The notes: generated from the letters alone by a model not told the origin. Shown: positions 1 through 6,886, counted from the stretch's first letter. The stretch is DNA of 23,173 bases from DATGKD01 sp035294855 (GCA_035294855.1 DATGKD010000250.1:1-23173), one strand, 5' to 3'. A program made the numbers and translations.

Positions 1-114
1 AGCCTGGCGTCGGCCGCGCCCATCGAGGCGTTCACCGCCGTGCTCGTCAACTTGAACATCCGCTACAAGGGGCACAGCACGCCGCACTTCGTCGGCCTCG
101 AGCATGTGGGATGA
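1..114 (+). CDS. C-terminal tail of an unrecognised protein (partial)
   Basis: Frame 1 is open from the window edge to a TGA at 112-114 and gives the last 37 residues of a protein, ending ...HFVGLEHVG. I do not recognise the family from this tail. The frame is supported by continuity from the edge, GC-rich third positions, and the way its stop overlaps an ATG (ATGA, 111-114) that begins the chain of micro-ORFs before mshC. It is probably the upstream member of the same operon. No function is proposed. Confidence 0.55.
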   Translation, partial: SLASAAPIEAFTAVLVNLNIRYKGHSTPHFVGLEHVG

Positions 115-212
115 GCGCACGATGACCCCGACGTGCGGGCCGAGCGCACGATGACCCCGACGTGCGGGCCGAGCGCACGATGACGGTCACGTGCGGGCCG
201 AGCGGACGATGA
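111..212 (+). promoter_or_regulatory. Chain of overlapping micro-ORFs leading into mshC (putative translational-coupling leader)
   Basis: The upstream gene's stop overlaps ATG 111 (MSAR, stop 123-125). That stop overlaps ATG 122 (MTPTCGPSAR, stop 152-154), which overlaps ATG 151 (MTPTCGPSAR, stop 181-183), which overlaps ATG 180 (MTVTCGPSGR, stop 210-212). The last stop overlaps the mshC ATG at 209. Every junction is ATGA, the classic overlap for termination-reinitiation. The repeat length of 29 (one less than 30) is what keeps the chain open. Each 10-codon ORF has one TGC cysteine codon at position 5. No clear Shine-Dalgarno precedes mshC itself, which fits coupling. The ORFs are seen directly; a regulatory role is inference. 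Confidence 0.5.
113..199 (+). repeat. Three tandem copies of a 29-bp repeat before mshC
   Basis: Copies lie at 113-141, 142-170 and 171-199. The first two are identical; the third differs at four adjacent bases in its middle. A decayed fourth copy (200 to about 214) holds the mshC start codon. Each unit begins GAGCGCACGATGA and ends GTGCGGGCC. There are no spacers, so this is not a CRISPR array. The first copy starts in the stop codon of the upstream gene, so the array looks like repeated duplication of an old gene junction. Confidence 0.9.
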
Positions 213-1378
213 TGCGCCTCCACGACACCCCGCGGCGCGCCGTCGTCGACTTCGACCCGGGCCCGGTCGTCACCATGTACTCGTGCGGCATCACGCCCTA
301 CGACGCCGCGCACGTGGGCCACGCCCAGGTGTACCTGACCTTCGACCTCCTGCAGCGGCGGCTGCGCGACCTCGGGCACGAGACCAAGCTCGTGCGCAAC
401 GTCACCGACGTGGACGACGACATCCTGCGCCGGGCGCGTGAGCTCGGCGTCCACTACCTCGACCTCGCCGCCGAGGAGATGGCGCGCTTCGACGCCAACA
501 TGTCCGCGCTCGGGCTGCTGCCGGTCTACCGCGAGCCCCGCGCCACCTCCGCCATCCCCGAGATCCTGAGCCTCGTGGGCGAGGTGCTCGACGCCGGGCA
601 CGCCTACCGCTCCGGGGGGGCGGTGTACTTCGAGGTGTCGTCGTTCTCGGCCTTCGGTCAGGTGAGCCACCTGGGCCGCGACGAGATGCTGCGGTTGGCG
701 GCGGAGGCCGGGGGCCATCCCGAAGACCCCAACAAGCGCGACCCACTCGACTTCGTGCTGTGGCAGCCCTCCGCGCCGGACGAGCCTTCGTGGGAATCGC
801 GCTGGGGCCCGGGCCGTCCGGGCTGGCACATCGAGTGCTCCGCTCTCGCCATGCGCGAGCTCGGCCAGACCGTCGACCTGCACGGGGGGGGACGTGACCT
901 CGTCTTCCCGCACCACGAATGCGAGACCGCCCAGTCGGAGTCGGTGACGAAGACCACCTTCTCGCGCCACTGGCTGCACGTGGGCCTGGTAGGGCTGGAC
1001 GGCGTCAAGATGTCGAAGTCGCTCGGCAACCTCGTGTTCGTCGCCGACCTCCTAAAGGACTGGGAGCCGATGGTGGTCCGCCTGGCGCTCCTGGCGCACC
1101 ACTACCGGTCCGACTGGGAATGGACGGCGAGCGGACTGGAAGAGGCCGCGGCCCGCCTCGACCGCTGGCGCGCCACCAGCACCTCCAGCACGAGCAGCAC
1201 GAGCGCCGCCAGCGCATCGAGCACCGCCGCGCGCCAGGACTCGCCGGGCCTGACGGCCGTGCGCACCCTCCTGGACGACGACCTGGACGCCCCCGCCGCG
1301 CTCGCCGCGCTGGACGAAGAGGCAGACGCCGGACGCGACGTCGCCGCCGGGGCGGCCCTCCTGGGGGTGGCCCTGTGA
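209..1378 (+). CDS. mshC: L-cysteine:1D-myo-inositol 2-amino-2-deoxy-alpha-D-glucopyranoside ligase (mycothiol biosynthesis)
   Basis: MshC joins cysteine to GlcN-inositol in an ATP-dependent step of mycothiol synthesis in the cytoplasm. It is a paralogue of class I cysteinyl-tRNA synthetase. The 389-residue protein has the MshC form of the N-terminal signature, MYSCGITPYDAAHVGHA (residues 23-39), where CysRS usually has CGPTVYD...GNAR. Other landmarks are TDVDDD (66-71), WHIECS (206-211), the zinc-site segment FPHHECE (233-239) and KMSKS (267-271), followed by LALLAHHYRSDWEWT, typical of MshC. C26, C210 and H235 are likely zinc ligands by homology. A Ser/Thr/Ala linker (about 323-341) precedes a short C-terminus, and there is no full CysRS anticodon domain. 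An in-frame GTG at 191 exists, but homology begins at MMRLHDT, so ATG 209 (or 212) is preferred. The stop overlaps the thrS start. An unusual CysRS is the main alternative. Confidence 0.85.
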   Translation: MMRLHDTPRRAVVDFDPGPVVTMYSCGITPYDAAHVGHAQVYLTFDLLQRRLRDLGHETKLVRNVTDVDDDILRRARELGVHYLDLAAEEMARFDANMSALGLLPVYREPRATSAIPEILSLVGEVLDAGHAYRSGGAVYFEVSSFSAFGQVSHLGRDEMLRLAAEAGGHPEDPNKRDPLDFVLWQPSAPDEPSWESRWGPGRPGWHIECSALAMRELGQTVDLHGGGRDLVFPHHECETAQSESVTKTTFSRHWLHVGLVGLDGVKMSKSLGNLVFVADLLKDWEPMVVRLALLAHHYRSDWEWTASGLEEAAARLDRWRATSTSSTSSTSAASASSTAARQDSPGLTAVRTLLDDDLDAPAALAALDEEADAGRDVAAGAALLGVAL

Positions 1379-3411
1379 GGGTCACCCTGCCGGACGGCGC
1401 GTCCGTCGACCTCCCCGACGGTGCCACCGCGCGCCGCCTCGCGGAGGCGATCGGCCCGCGTCTGGCCAAGGCCGCGGTGGCGGCCGTCGTCGACGGAGAC
1501 GACAGAGACCTCTCCTTCGTCCTCCACGACACCGCCGTCGTGTCGATCGTCACCGCCGATTCCGAGGCGGGACGGCACGTCCTGCGCCACTCCACCGCCC
1601 ACGTGCTCGCACAGGCGGTGCTCGAGCTGTGGCCCGGCGCGCACTACGCCATCGGCCCGGCCATCGCCGACGGCTTCTACTACGACTTCGAGCTGCTTGG
1701 CGGCGCCACCTTCTCCGACGACGACCTGGCGCGCATCGAAGAGGTCATGCGCCGCATCGTGGCCGACGACCAGCCGTTCGTGCGCGAGGAGCACACCGTC
1801 GCCGAGGGCCTGGCGCTGTTCGCCGACCAGCCCTTCAAGCGCGAGATCATCGAGGGCGTCGGCGACGACGCCGAGCTGCGCTCCGAAGCGTCCGGCGACA
1901 TCGCCCCCGGCGGGTCGGTGAGCACCTACCGCAACCCGCCGTCGTTGTTCGTCGACCTGTGCCGGGGCCCGCACGTGGGCTCGACCGGGCGCCTCGGTCA
2001 CTTCAAGCTGCTGCGCGTGGCCGGCGCGTACTGGCGCGGCGACGAGCGCAAGGCCCAGCTGCAGCGCATCTACGGCACCGCGTGGGAGTCCGAGCGCGCC
2101 CTGGCCGACTACCTGCACCGACTGGAGGAGGCGGAGCGGCGCGACCATCGCAAGCTGGGGGCGGACCTCGACCTCTTCTCCTTCCCGCCCGAGATCGGGT
2201 CCGGCCTCCCCGTCTTCCACCCGAAGGGCGGGCTCATCCGGATGCTCATGGAGGACTACTCGCGCCGGCGTCACGCGGAGGGCGGCTACCAGTTCGTCTC
2301 CACCCCGCACCTCACGAAGGCCGAGCTGTTCGAGACGTCGGGGCACCTGGAGTGGTTCGCGGAGTCGATGTTCCCGCCCATGGAGCTCGACGAGGGCCAC
2401 CGCTACTACGTGAAGCCGATGAACTGCCCGTTCCACATTCTCGTGTACCGGAGCAGGCAGCGCTCCTACCGCGAGCTCCCCATGCGCCTGTACGAGCTCG
2501 GCACGGTCTACCGCTTCGAGAAGTCGGGTGTCGTGCACGGTCTCACGCGCGTGCGCGGCATGACCATGGACGACTCCCACATCTTCTGCACGCGTGAGCA
2601 GATGGGCGACGAGCTGCGGTCGCTCTTGACGTTCGTGCTCGGCGTGCTGCGCGACTTCGGGCTCTCGGACTTCTACCTCGAGCTGTCGACGAGGCCCGAG
2701 GGCAAGGCCGTCGGCAGCGACGACGAGTGGGAGGAGGCCACCGAGGTCCTGCGGTCGGTGGCCGAGGGCGAGGGACTGCACCTCGTGCTGGACGAGGGGG
2801 GCGGCGCCTTCTACGGCCCCAAGATCTCCGTCCAGGCGAACGACGCCATCGGACGGCACTGGCAGGTGTCCACCATCCAGCTCGACTTCCAGGAGCCGCA
2901 GCGCTTCGGGCTCGAGTACGTGGGCGCCGACAACGCCCGCCACCCGCCGATCATGATCCACCGCGCGCTGTTCGGCTCGGTCGAGCGGTTCTTCGGCATC
3001 CTCCTCGAGCACTACGCGGGGGCGCTGCCCACCTGGCTCATGCCCGTCCAGGTCGTCGTGCTGCCGGTGCGCAGCGACCACGACGCCTACGCGCGCCAGG
3101 TCGCCGACCGTCTGCGAGACGCGGCGCTGCGTGCCGAGGTCGACGTCGGCGACGAGCCCATCGGCACGCGCATCCGTCGCGCCAAGCTCGAGAAGGTCCC
3201 CTATGTGCTCGTCGTGGGGGACGACGACGCGGCCAACGGGACCGTGGGCGTGAACGGTCGGGGCTGGGCCCACCCCGAGCGCGGCGTCACGGTCGACGCG
3301 TTCGTCGCCACCGTCACCGACGAGGTGGCCTCGAAGGGTTCTCCCGAACGCCCCGTCGTCGCGCCACGCGTGTCGAGCGACGGAGACGACGGGGGAGGGG
3401 CCACGTCGTGA
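1375..3411 (+). CDS. thrS: Threonine--tRNA ligase
   Basis: This class II synthetase charges tRNA-Thr. The 678-residue length is normal for the family. In order it has an N-terminal TGS domain (about 1-60), the editing (N2) domain with HSTAH (72-76) and DLCRGPH (194-200), the catalytic core with MNCPFH (zinc ligand C351), RVRGMTMDDSHIF (zinc ligand H402), the FYGPKISVQ segment and MIHRALFGSVERF (motif 3), and a C-terminal anticodon-binding domain from about 550. The start is GTG at 1375, four bases before the end of mshC (GTGA overlap), and gives the expected TGS beginning MRVTLPDG. Two synthetase-fold enzymes, MshC and ThrRS, are therefore translationally coupled. The last 25 or so residues are Asp/Gly-rich and probably disordered. 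In M. tuberculosis thrS (Rv2614c) likewise precedes the HIT gene. Confidence 0.97.
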   Translation: MRVTLPDGASVDLPDGATARRLAEAIGPRLAKAAVAAVVDGDDRDLSFVLHDTAVVSIVTADSEAGRHVLRHSTAHVLAQAVLELWPGAHYAIGPAIADGFYYDFELLGGATFSDDDLARIEEVMRRIVADDQPFVREEHTVAEGLALFADQPFKREIIEGVGDDAELRSEASGDIAPGGSVSTYRNPPSLFVDLCRGPHVGSTGRLGHFKLLRVAGAYWRGDERKAQLQRIYGTAWESERALADYLHRLEEAERRDHRKLGADLDLFSFPPEIGSGLPVFHPKGGLIRMLMEDYSRRRHAEGGYQFVSTPHLTKAELFETSGHLEWFAESMFPPMELDEGHRYYVKPMNCPFHILVYRSRQRSYRELPMRLYELGTVYRFEKSGVVHGLTRVRGMTMDDSHIFCTREQMGDELRSLLTFVLGVLRDFGLSDFYLELSTRPEGKAVGSDDEWEEATEVLRSVAEGEGLHLVLDEGGGAFYGPKISVQANDAIGRHWQVSTIQLDFQEPQRFGLEYVGADNARHPPIMIHRALFGSVERFFGILLEHYAGALPTWLMPVQVVVLPVRSDHDAYARQVADRLRDAALRAEVDVGDEPIGTRIRRAKLEKVPYVLVVGDDDAANGTVGVNGRGWAHPERGVTVDAFVATVTDEVASKGSPERPVVAPRVSSDGDDGGGATS

Positions 3412-3449
3412 CAGCGTCGGTGAGTGGATGCCCGTCGGTGAGTGGATGA
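3408..3449 (+). promoter_or_regulatory. 13-codon micro-ORF bridging thrS and the HIT gene
   Basis: GTG 3408 overlaps the thrS stop (GTGA). Its frame reads MTASVSGCPSVSG and stops at TGA 3447-3449, which overlaps ATG 3446 of the HIT gene (ATGA). Purine-rich GGGGGAGGGG at 3391-3400 is placed as a Shine-Dalgarno for this GTG. The layout resembles the micro-ORF chain before mshC. Translation and role are inferred. Confidence 0.35.
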
Positions 3450-3450
3450 G
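3415..3450 (+). repeat. 18-bp tandem duplication of the HIT gene start region
   Basis: CGTCGGTGAGTGGATG occurs at 3415-3430 and again at 3433-3448, an 18-bp period with the last two bases differing. It duplicates a possible Shine-Dalgarno (GGTGAG) plus ATG, giving two equivalent in-frame starts, 3428 and 3446, for the next gene. Confidence 0.85.
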
Positions 3451-3970
3451 CCTCGAGCACCTGTGGGCCGGGTGGCGCCACCAATACGTCTCGTCGGCGT
3501 CCGAGGCGGAGCGACGCGGTGGCGGTGACGACGACGAGTGCGTGTTCTGCCGCCTGGCCGCGTCGGGCGAGCCGAGCGCCGAGAACGGCGTCGTGTGGCG
3601 CGGCGAACTGACGTTCGCGGTGCTGAACGCCTACCCGTACGCGAGCGGCCACCTTCTCGTCATGCCGTTGCGCCACGTCCGCGCGCTCGACGCGCTGACC
3701 GACGACGAGTCGGCCGAGCTGTGGCGCGCCACGCTCCAGGCGGTCGCGGCCATCACGACGGCATACGACCCCGACGCGCTCAACATGGGTGCGAACCTGG
3801 GGCGCGCCGCCGGCGCGGGGATCCCCGGGCACGTGCACCTGCACGTGCTGCCCCGCTGGTCGGGCGACACCAACTTCATGACCTCCGTCAGCGGGGTGCG
3901 GGTCATGCCCGAGTGGCTCGACGACGCCTGGAAGCGCCTGAACCCCGCCTGGCCCGATTCCCCGGCCTGA
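3446..3970 (+). CDS. HIT-family protein, probable diadenosine tetraphosphate phosphorylase
   Basis: This is a 174-residue histidine-triad protein with the active-site string HVHLHVLPRW (129-138; H129, H131, H133) and the upstream GHLLVMPLRHV strand typical of the fold. A CxxC pair (C32, C35) suggests a zinc site. Position between thrS and pgsA, and close matches in pattern (AVLNAYPYASGHL, then the triad and DTNF), make it the counterpart of M. tuberculosis Rv2613c, described as an Ap4A phosphorylase. The likely substrates are Ap4A and related dinucleotides, by-products of aminoacyl-tRNA synthetases such as the neighbouring ThrRS. ATG 3446 is chosen because the preceding micro-ORF stop overlaps it. 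ATG 3428, six codons earlier, is equally possible because the start region is duplicated. Confidence 0.88.
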   Translation: MSLEHLWAGWRHQYVSSASEAERRGGGDDDECVFCRLAASGEPSAENGVVWRGELTFAVLNAYPYASGHLLVMPLRHVRALDALTDDESAELWRATLQAVAAITTAYDPDALNMGANLGRAAGAGIPGHVHLHVLPRWSGDTNFMTSVSGVRVMPEWLDDAWKRLNPAWPDSPA

Positions 3971-4029
3971 CGGAGCGCCCGCACCAGGGGGTTTCCGCAA
4001 GCCGAAGGCCTCGCCGTCGTTCCGCGCTC

Positions 4030-4893
4030 ATGGCCACGACCGAGCCGGTCACTTCGTCCGCCGCCGACGAAGTCCTTCCCGACAGCGTCCGCGTGCACGT
4101 GGCGAGCGCCAACACCAAGCCCGTCACCGAGCTGTGCGTGCGCAGCATCCACCGCACGGCCGGCCATCCCTTCGGCCTCGTGGTGGGTGACGTGGGGTCG
4201 GGCGACGGCTCCCTGCCGATGCTGCGACGCCTCGAAACCGACGGGTGGTTGCGCCTCGAGGTCGCACCGTCGTGGCGCCAGCATCACGAGTGGCTCGATC
4301 GGTGGGTGGCGCAGTGCCCTGCCCGCTACGCCGTGTTCGTCGACTCCGACGTCTGCTTCGTGACCGAGGGCTGGCTCTCGGAGCTCGTCGCCGCGGCTCG
4401 CTCGACCAATGCCGCCCTCGTCTGCGCGCAGCTCCATCAGGAAGAGACGGGCTTCGTCCACCCCGGCAGCGGTGAGGTCATGCGCCTTGCCGCCCGCCCC
4501 TGCGCCCATCTCCTGCTGGTGGACACGGCCCAGGTGGCCGGCATCGACGCCAGCTTCGCGCCCGTCGTGGTGCCCTCTTCCGACGTGCCCGAGGGCTACG
4601 TCTCCTACGACGTGGCCGCGCTGTTCTTCGGCGAGCTCGACCGCGCCGGCCTCGGGTGGATCGAGATGCCCGCCGGCTTCAGCGCCACCTTCCGGCACTT
4701 CGGCGGGATGTCCTGGCGGACCCGGAAGCTGTGGCCCGACCTGTGGCCGGGCTGGTCGCAGGCCCGAACCCTGACGAAGATCCGGGCCGCCGTCGCCTGG
4801 CACCGCCTGAGGTGGGGGTCCCCCTCGCCGTGGTATTCCCCCCCGGCGGGCGCTTCGAGCGTGCCTGGCGTGGTGGGGAGCCGCTCTTCGTGA
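4030..4893 (+). CDS. GT-A-fold glycosyltransferase-like protein (family 2 type)
   Basis: The 287-residue protein begins with a Rossmann-like strand, VRVHVASANTKPVTELCVRS (about 20-39), typical of family 2 glycosyltransferases. It has a DxD-type metal/nucleotide-sugar site, FVDSDVCF (D105, D107), and a later FRHFGG segment (221-226) that could supply the second metal-site histidine. No membrane span is obvious, so it is likely cytoplasmic. Donor and acceptor are unknown. ATG 4030 is the first credible start; no strong Shine-Dalgarno is visible. It is 58 nt upstream of the LPFTG protein gene and on the same strand as the HprK-like and PqqD-like genes. It may therefore glycosylate that surface protein or a related product, but this is inference. 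It has no counterpart at this site in the mycobacterial block. Confidence 0.7.
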   Translation: MATTEPVTSSAADEVLPDSVRVHVASANTKPVTELCVRSIHRTAGHPFGLVVGDVGSGDGSLPMLRRLETDGWLRLEVAPSWRQHHEWLDRWVAQCPARYAVFVDSDVCFVTEGWLSELVAAARSTNAALVCAQLHQEETGFVHPGSGEVMRLAARPCAHLLLVDTAQVAGIDASFAPVVVPSSDVPEGYVSYDVAALFFGELDRAGLGWIEMPAGFSATFRHFGGMSWRTRKLWPDLWPGWSQARTLTKIRAAVAWHRLRWGSPSPWYSPPAGASSVPGVVGSRSS

Positions 4894-4951
4894 TATCCGG
4901 CCTCGAACGGCGTTTCCGAGGCAACTGGGAAGTTGGAGCGAGGCGGGAAGG

Positions 4952-5593
4952 GTGAAGGACGACCACGAAACGGTCGCGGGCGGCGGACTCGCGTCAGCGG
5001 GCGCCGCGCCGTTCTCGAGACGGCACCTCATGGGCCGCTTCGGCAAGGGCGCCGTCGCGGTCGGCGTGGTGGCGTGGATCACCCCCGAGATCCTCATCGC
5101 CACCCCCACCGCCGCGGGAGCGGTCTCCCAATGCCCGGACAAGGACAACGACGGTGACGACTGCGACCCCGACAAGAACGGTGGTGGCGGGGACGGCGGC
5201 GACAACGGTGGCGACGGTGGCGACAATGGCGGAAACGGCGGGAACAACGGCGACCAGAACGCGCCGCCCCAAAGCAGCCCGAGCGGCGGGTCGAATGGCG
5301 GCACCGGAGGGTCCACCGGGTCCGGCAGTTCGACCGGCGGCGCCGGCGTGATCAATTCGACGTCGCCTGCCGTGGATGCCTCGGGCTCGTCCACGAATCC
5401 CGCGGCGCCCGCATTCGCGGCCTCGCAGGGGTCGTCGAGCGGGGGATCGCTTCCCTTTACGGGGGGGAACCTGGCGCGCGACACCGAGCTCGCCGGAGCG
5501 CTCATCGGCGGTGGCTGGTTGCTCACCCGGTGGGCCGCCCGGCGCAACCGGGCCGCGGTCGAAGGCGAGCCGGGCCCCGAGCCCGACGCGTAG
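4952..5593 (+). CDS. Tat-signal, Gly/Asn/Asp-rich surface protein with LPFTG anchor motif
   Basis: I recognise no named family for this 213-residue protein, but its architecture is clear. It has a twin-arginine motif SRRHLM (22-27), followed by a hydrophobic stretch (about 31-50) and an Ala-rich cleavage region (about 53-57). Next comes a short acidic CPDKDNDGDDCDPDKNG segment (61-77), like a thrombospondin type 3 calcium-binding repeat with a possible C61-C71 disulfide. A Gly/Asn/Asp/Ser low-complexity linker (78-165), LPFTG (167-171), a hydrophobic helix (about 178-193) and an Arg-rich tail follow, the layout of sortase substrates. It is predicted to be exported folded and anchored at the cell surface. 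The start is GTG 4952, needed to include the twin arginines. It lies 16 nt before the HprK-like gene. It could be the substrate or precursor of the cassette. No sortase gene is in the window. Confidence 0.65.
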   Translation: MKDDHETVAGGGLASAGAAPFSRRHLMGRFGKGAVAVGVVAWITPEILIATPTAAGAVSQCPDKDNDGDDCDPDKNGGGGDGGDNGGDGGDNGGNGGNNGDQNAPPQSSPSGGSNGGTGGSTGSGSSTGGAGVINSTSPAVDASGSSTNPAAPAFAASQGSSSGGSLPFTGGNLARDTELAGALIGGGWLLTRWAARRNRAAVEGEPGPEPDA

Positions 5594-5609
5594 AGAACCC
5601 GCGACCCGT

Positions 5610-6497
5610 ATGGGCGCCGTCCTTCTCGAGTCGGCGACACCGGTGGGCGGACACGACCACCAGATCGACAGAGCCGTCGAAGCCGCGCCGGTGTACGCGG
5701 GACTGTCGTTCTGTTTCGGTGTCCGGTGCGCACAGGACGACCTGGCCCGAGAGCTCGACGGCGCGCTGGCGCCGTTGCGCACCGACGCGGAGCCGTCGCA
5801 CTGGTACACGCTCGTCCGCACCGCCAACGGCGAGGTCGAGGTCCGGCTCGACGGCGTGGCGGTCGTGCGGGCGCGTGATGGGTGGTGGGCTTCGCGCTGG
5901 CTCATGTGGCACGTCAACCGCGCCGTCGTGGACGCCACGTGCGAGCACCTCCTCCTCCATGCCGGTGCGGTGGTGACGCGCGGCGCCGGCGTGCTCATCC
6001 CCGGCGCCCCGGGAGCAGGCAAGTCGACGCTCGTGGCCGGTCTCGTGCAGCGAGGCTGCGGGTACCTGACCGACGAGGTCGTCGCCCTCGCCGGAGACCC
6101 TCCCGTCGTCCTTCCCTATCCGAAGGCGCTGGCCCTCAGCGCGCGGTCGATGGACGCCGTGAACGCCGAACCGGCGGGCACCGTGCCACTGAAGGGGAAG
6201 GGCAAGCGGCAGGTCGTCGCCGACCGGCTCCGGCGCGGTGCCGTTGCCGGTCCTGCGCCGGTGCGCGTGGTGATCGTGCCGCGCTACTGCGCCGGAGCCA
6301 CGACCGAGCTCGAAGCGATGGACCCCACCGAGGCCCTCGTCTCCCTGGTCACCAATGCCGTGAACCTCGAGCACCACGGCGTCGGTGGCATCGCGACCCT
6401 TGCGGTTCTCGCCGAGAGCGGCGCGTGCTTCCGGCTCGACTACGCCGACCTCGACGACGCCTGGCGCGTGCTCGATGCGACGTTCGAGCGCACGTGA
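5610..6497 (+). CDS. HprK-like P-loop ATPase/kinase-related protein
   Basis: The 295-residue protein has the C-terminal fold pattern of HPr kinase-related proteins. It shows a conserved LLLHAGAV (114-121), the Walker A loop GAPGAGKST (132-140) and YLTDEVVAL (152-160), which supplies the acidic metal-site residues. A Lys/Gly-rich KGKGKR (195-200) may bind substrate. The first 100 residues resemble the variable N-terminal domain of these proteins. Genuine HPr kinases occur with a PTS system; none is seen here. HprK-like proteins paired with a PqqD-like gene are known from peptide-modification (RiPP-type) and related clusters, and here the pqqD-like gene follows 14 nt downstream. The target of any kinase activity is unknown. 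ATG 5610 is 16 nt after the preceding stop and gives a sensible N-terminus. Confidence 0.75.
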   Translation: MGAVLLESATPVGGHDHQIDRAVEAAPVYAGLSFCFGVRCAQDDLARELDGALAPLRTDAEPSHWYTLVRTANGEVEVRLDGVAVVRARDGWWASRWLMWHVNRAVVDATCEHLLLHAGAVVTRGAGVLIPGAPGAGKSTLVAGLVQRGCGYLTDEVVALAGDPPVVLPYPKALALSARSMDAVNAEPAGTVPLKGKGKRQVVADRLRRGAVAGPAPVRVVIVPRYCAGATTELEAMDPTEALVSLVTNAVNLEHHGVGGIATLAVLAESGACFRLDYADLDDAWRVLDATFERT

Positions 6498-6511
6498 AGG
6501 AAGGTGGCCGT

Positions 6512-6847
6512 ATGAGACCCGGCGACGTGAACCCCGTGCTCGTTGCCGACGCCCCTGATGTCGGGTTCGTCCCCGAGGCGCTGTCGCACGCCTCCACGCT
6601 GGAGGTGGACGGCAGGACCGTCATCTACGACGAACGCGCCCACTGCATGTTGGTGCTCAACTCGAGCGCGGGGGAGCTGTGGAGACGGTGCGACGGGACG
6701 CACACCGTCGACAGCATCGCCGATGCTTTGGCCTTGTCTCACGACATCGGTCGCGACCTCGTGCTCGGCGACGTCTGGAGCACGGTGTGCAAGCTCGCCG
6801 AGCTCGGGCTCGTCGCCGACGCAAGGGCGCACACGCCGGCGGCGTGA
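6512..6847 (+). CDS. PqqD-family peptide-chaperone-like protein
   Basis: The 111-residue protein has the small winged-helix pattern of PqqD domains (RiPP recognition elements). Paired strands LEVDGRTVIYDERAHCMLVL (30-49) lead into NSSAGELWRRCDGTHTV (50-66) and helices that end in LAELGLVAD (95-103). PqqD proteins bind leader peptides and present them to modifying enzymes. ATG 6512 is chosen because AAGGAAGG at 6498-6505 is a good Shine-Dalgarno; an in-frame GTG at 6494 overlapping the upstream stop is the alternative. It is the last gene of the cassette and ends 47 nt from the convergent EF-G2 gene. No radical-SAM enzyme, lasso-type protease or asparagine-synthetase-like cyclase is nearby, so the partner is unclear. 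The LPFTG protein is the only candidate substrate in view. Confidence 0.75.
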   Translation: MRPGDVNPVLVADAPDVGFVPEALSHASTLEVDGRTVIYDERAHCMLVLNSSAGELWRRCDGTHTVDSIADALALSHDIGRDLVLGDVWSTVCKLAELGLVADARAHTPAA

Positions 6848-6860
6848 CCCCGGTGCGCGG

Positions 6861-6886
6861 GCGTCCCGAGGGCCCTAGACGCTCGG
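6861..6886. terminator. Possible weak bidirectional terminator between convergent genes
   Basis: The 47-nt gap between the converging pqqD-like and EF-G2 genes contains GCGTC (6861-6865) pairing with GACGC (6878-6882). An alternative pairing is CCGAG (6866-6870) with CTCGG (6882-6886). No U-tract follows on either strand. The position suits a terminator, but the stems are short. Confidence 0.25.

Noticed and set aside
113..199. CRISPR array
   Set aside because: The 29-bp units are directly adjacent with no spacers and contain gene-junction sequence.
191..208. GTG 191 as the mshC start
   Set aside because: It adds only MRAERT from within the third repeat; family similarity begins at ATG 209/212, where the ATGA overlap lies.
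209..1378. Annotation as cysteinyl-tRNA synthetase
   Set aside because: The CGITPYD...GH signature, the DWEWT segment and the short C-terminus fit MshC better. It stays the main alternative if the genome proves to have no other cysS.
1102..3273. Very long antisense open frame (723 codons) opposite thrS
   Set aside because: It lies opposite a well-supported ThrRS, its protein is a Val/Leu/Arg/Asp-rich mix without motifs, and such shadows are expected in GC-rich DNA.
3631..5733. 700-codon minus-strand open frame across the HIT, glycosyltransferase and LPFTG genes
   Set aside because: No recognisable domain; its Pro-rich part is just the complement of the Gly-rich linker of the plus-strand LPFTG protein.
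5610..6497. True HPr kinase/phosphorylase of the PTS pathway
   Set aside because: The N-terminal domain and the PqqD-like neighbour fit HprK-related proteins instead; no ptsH or other PTS gene is present in the window.
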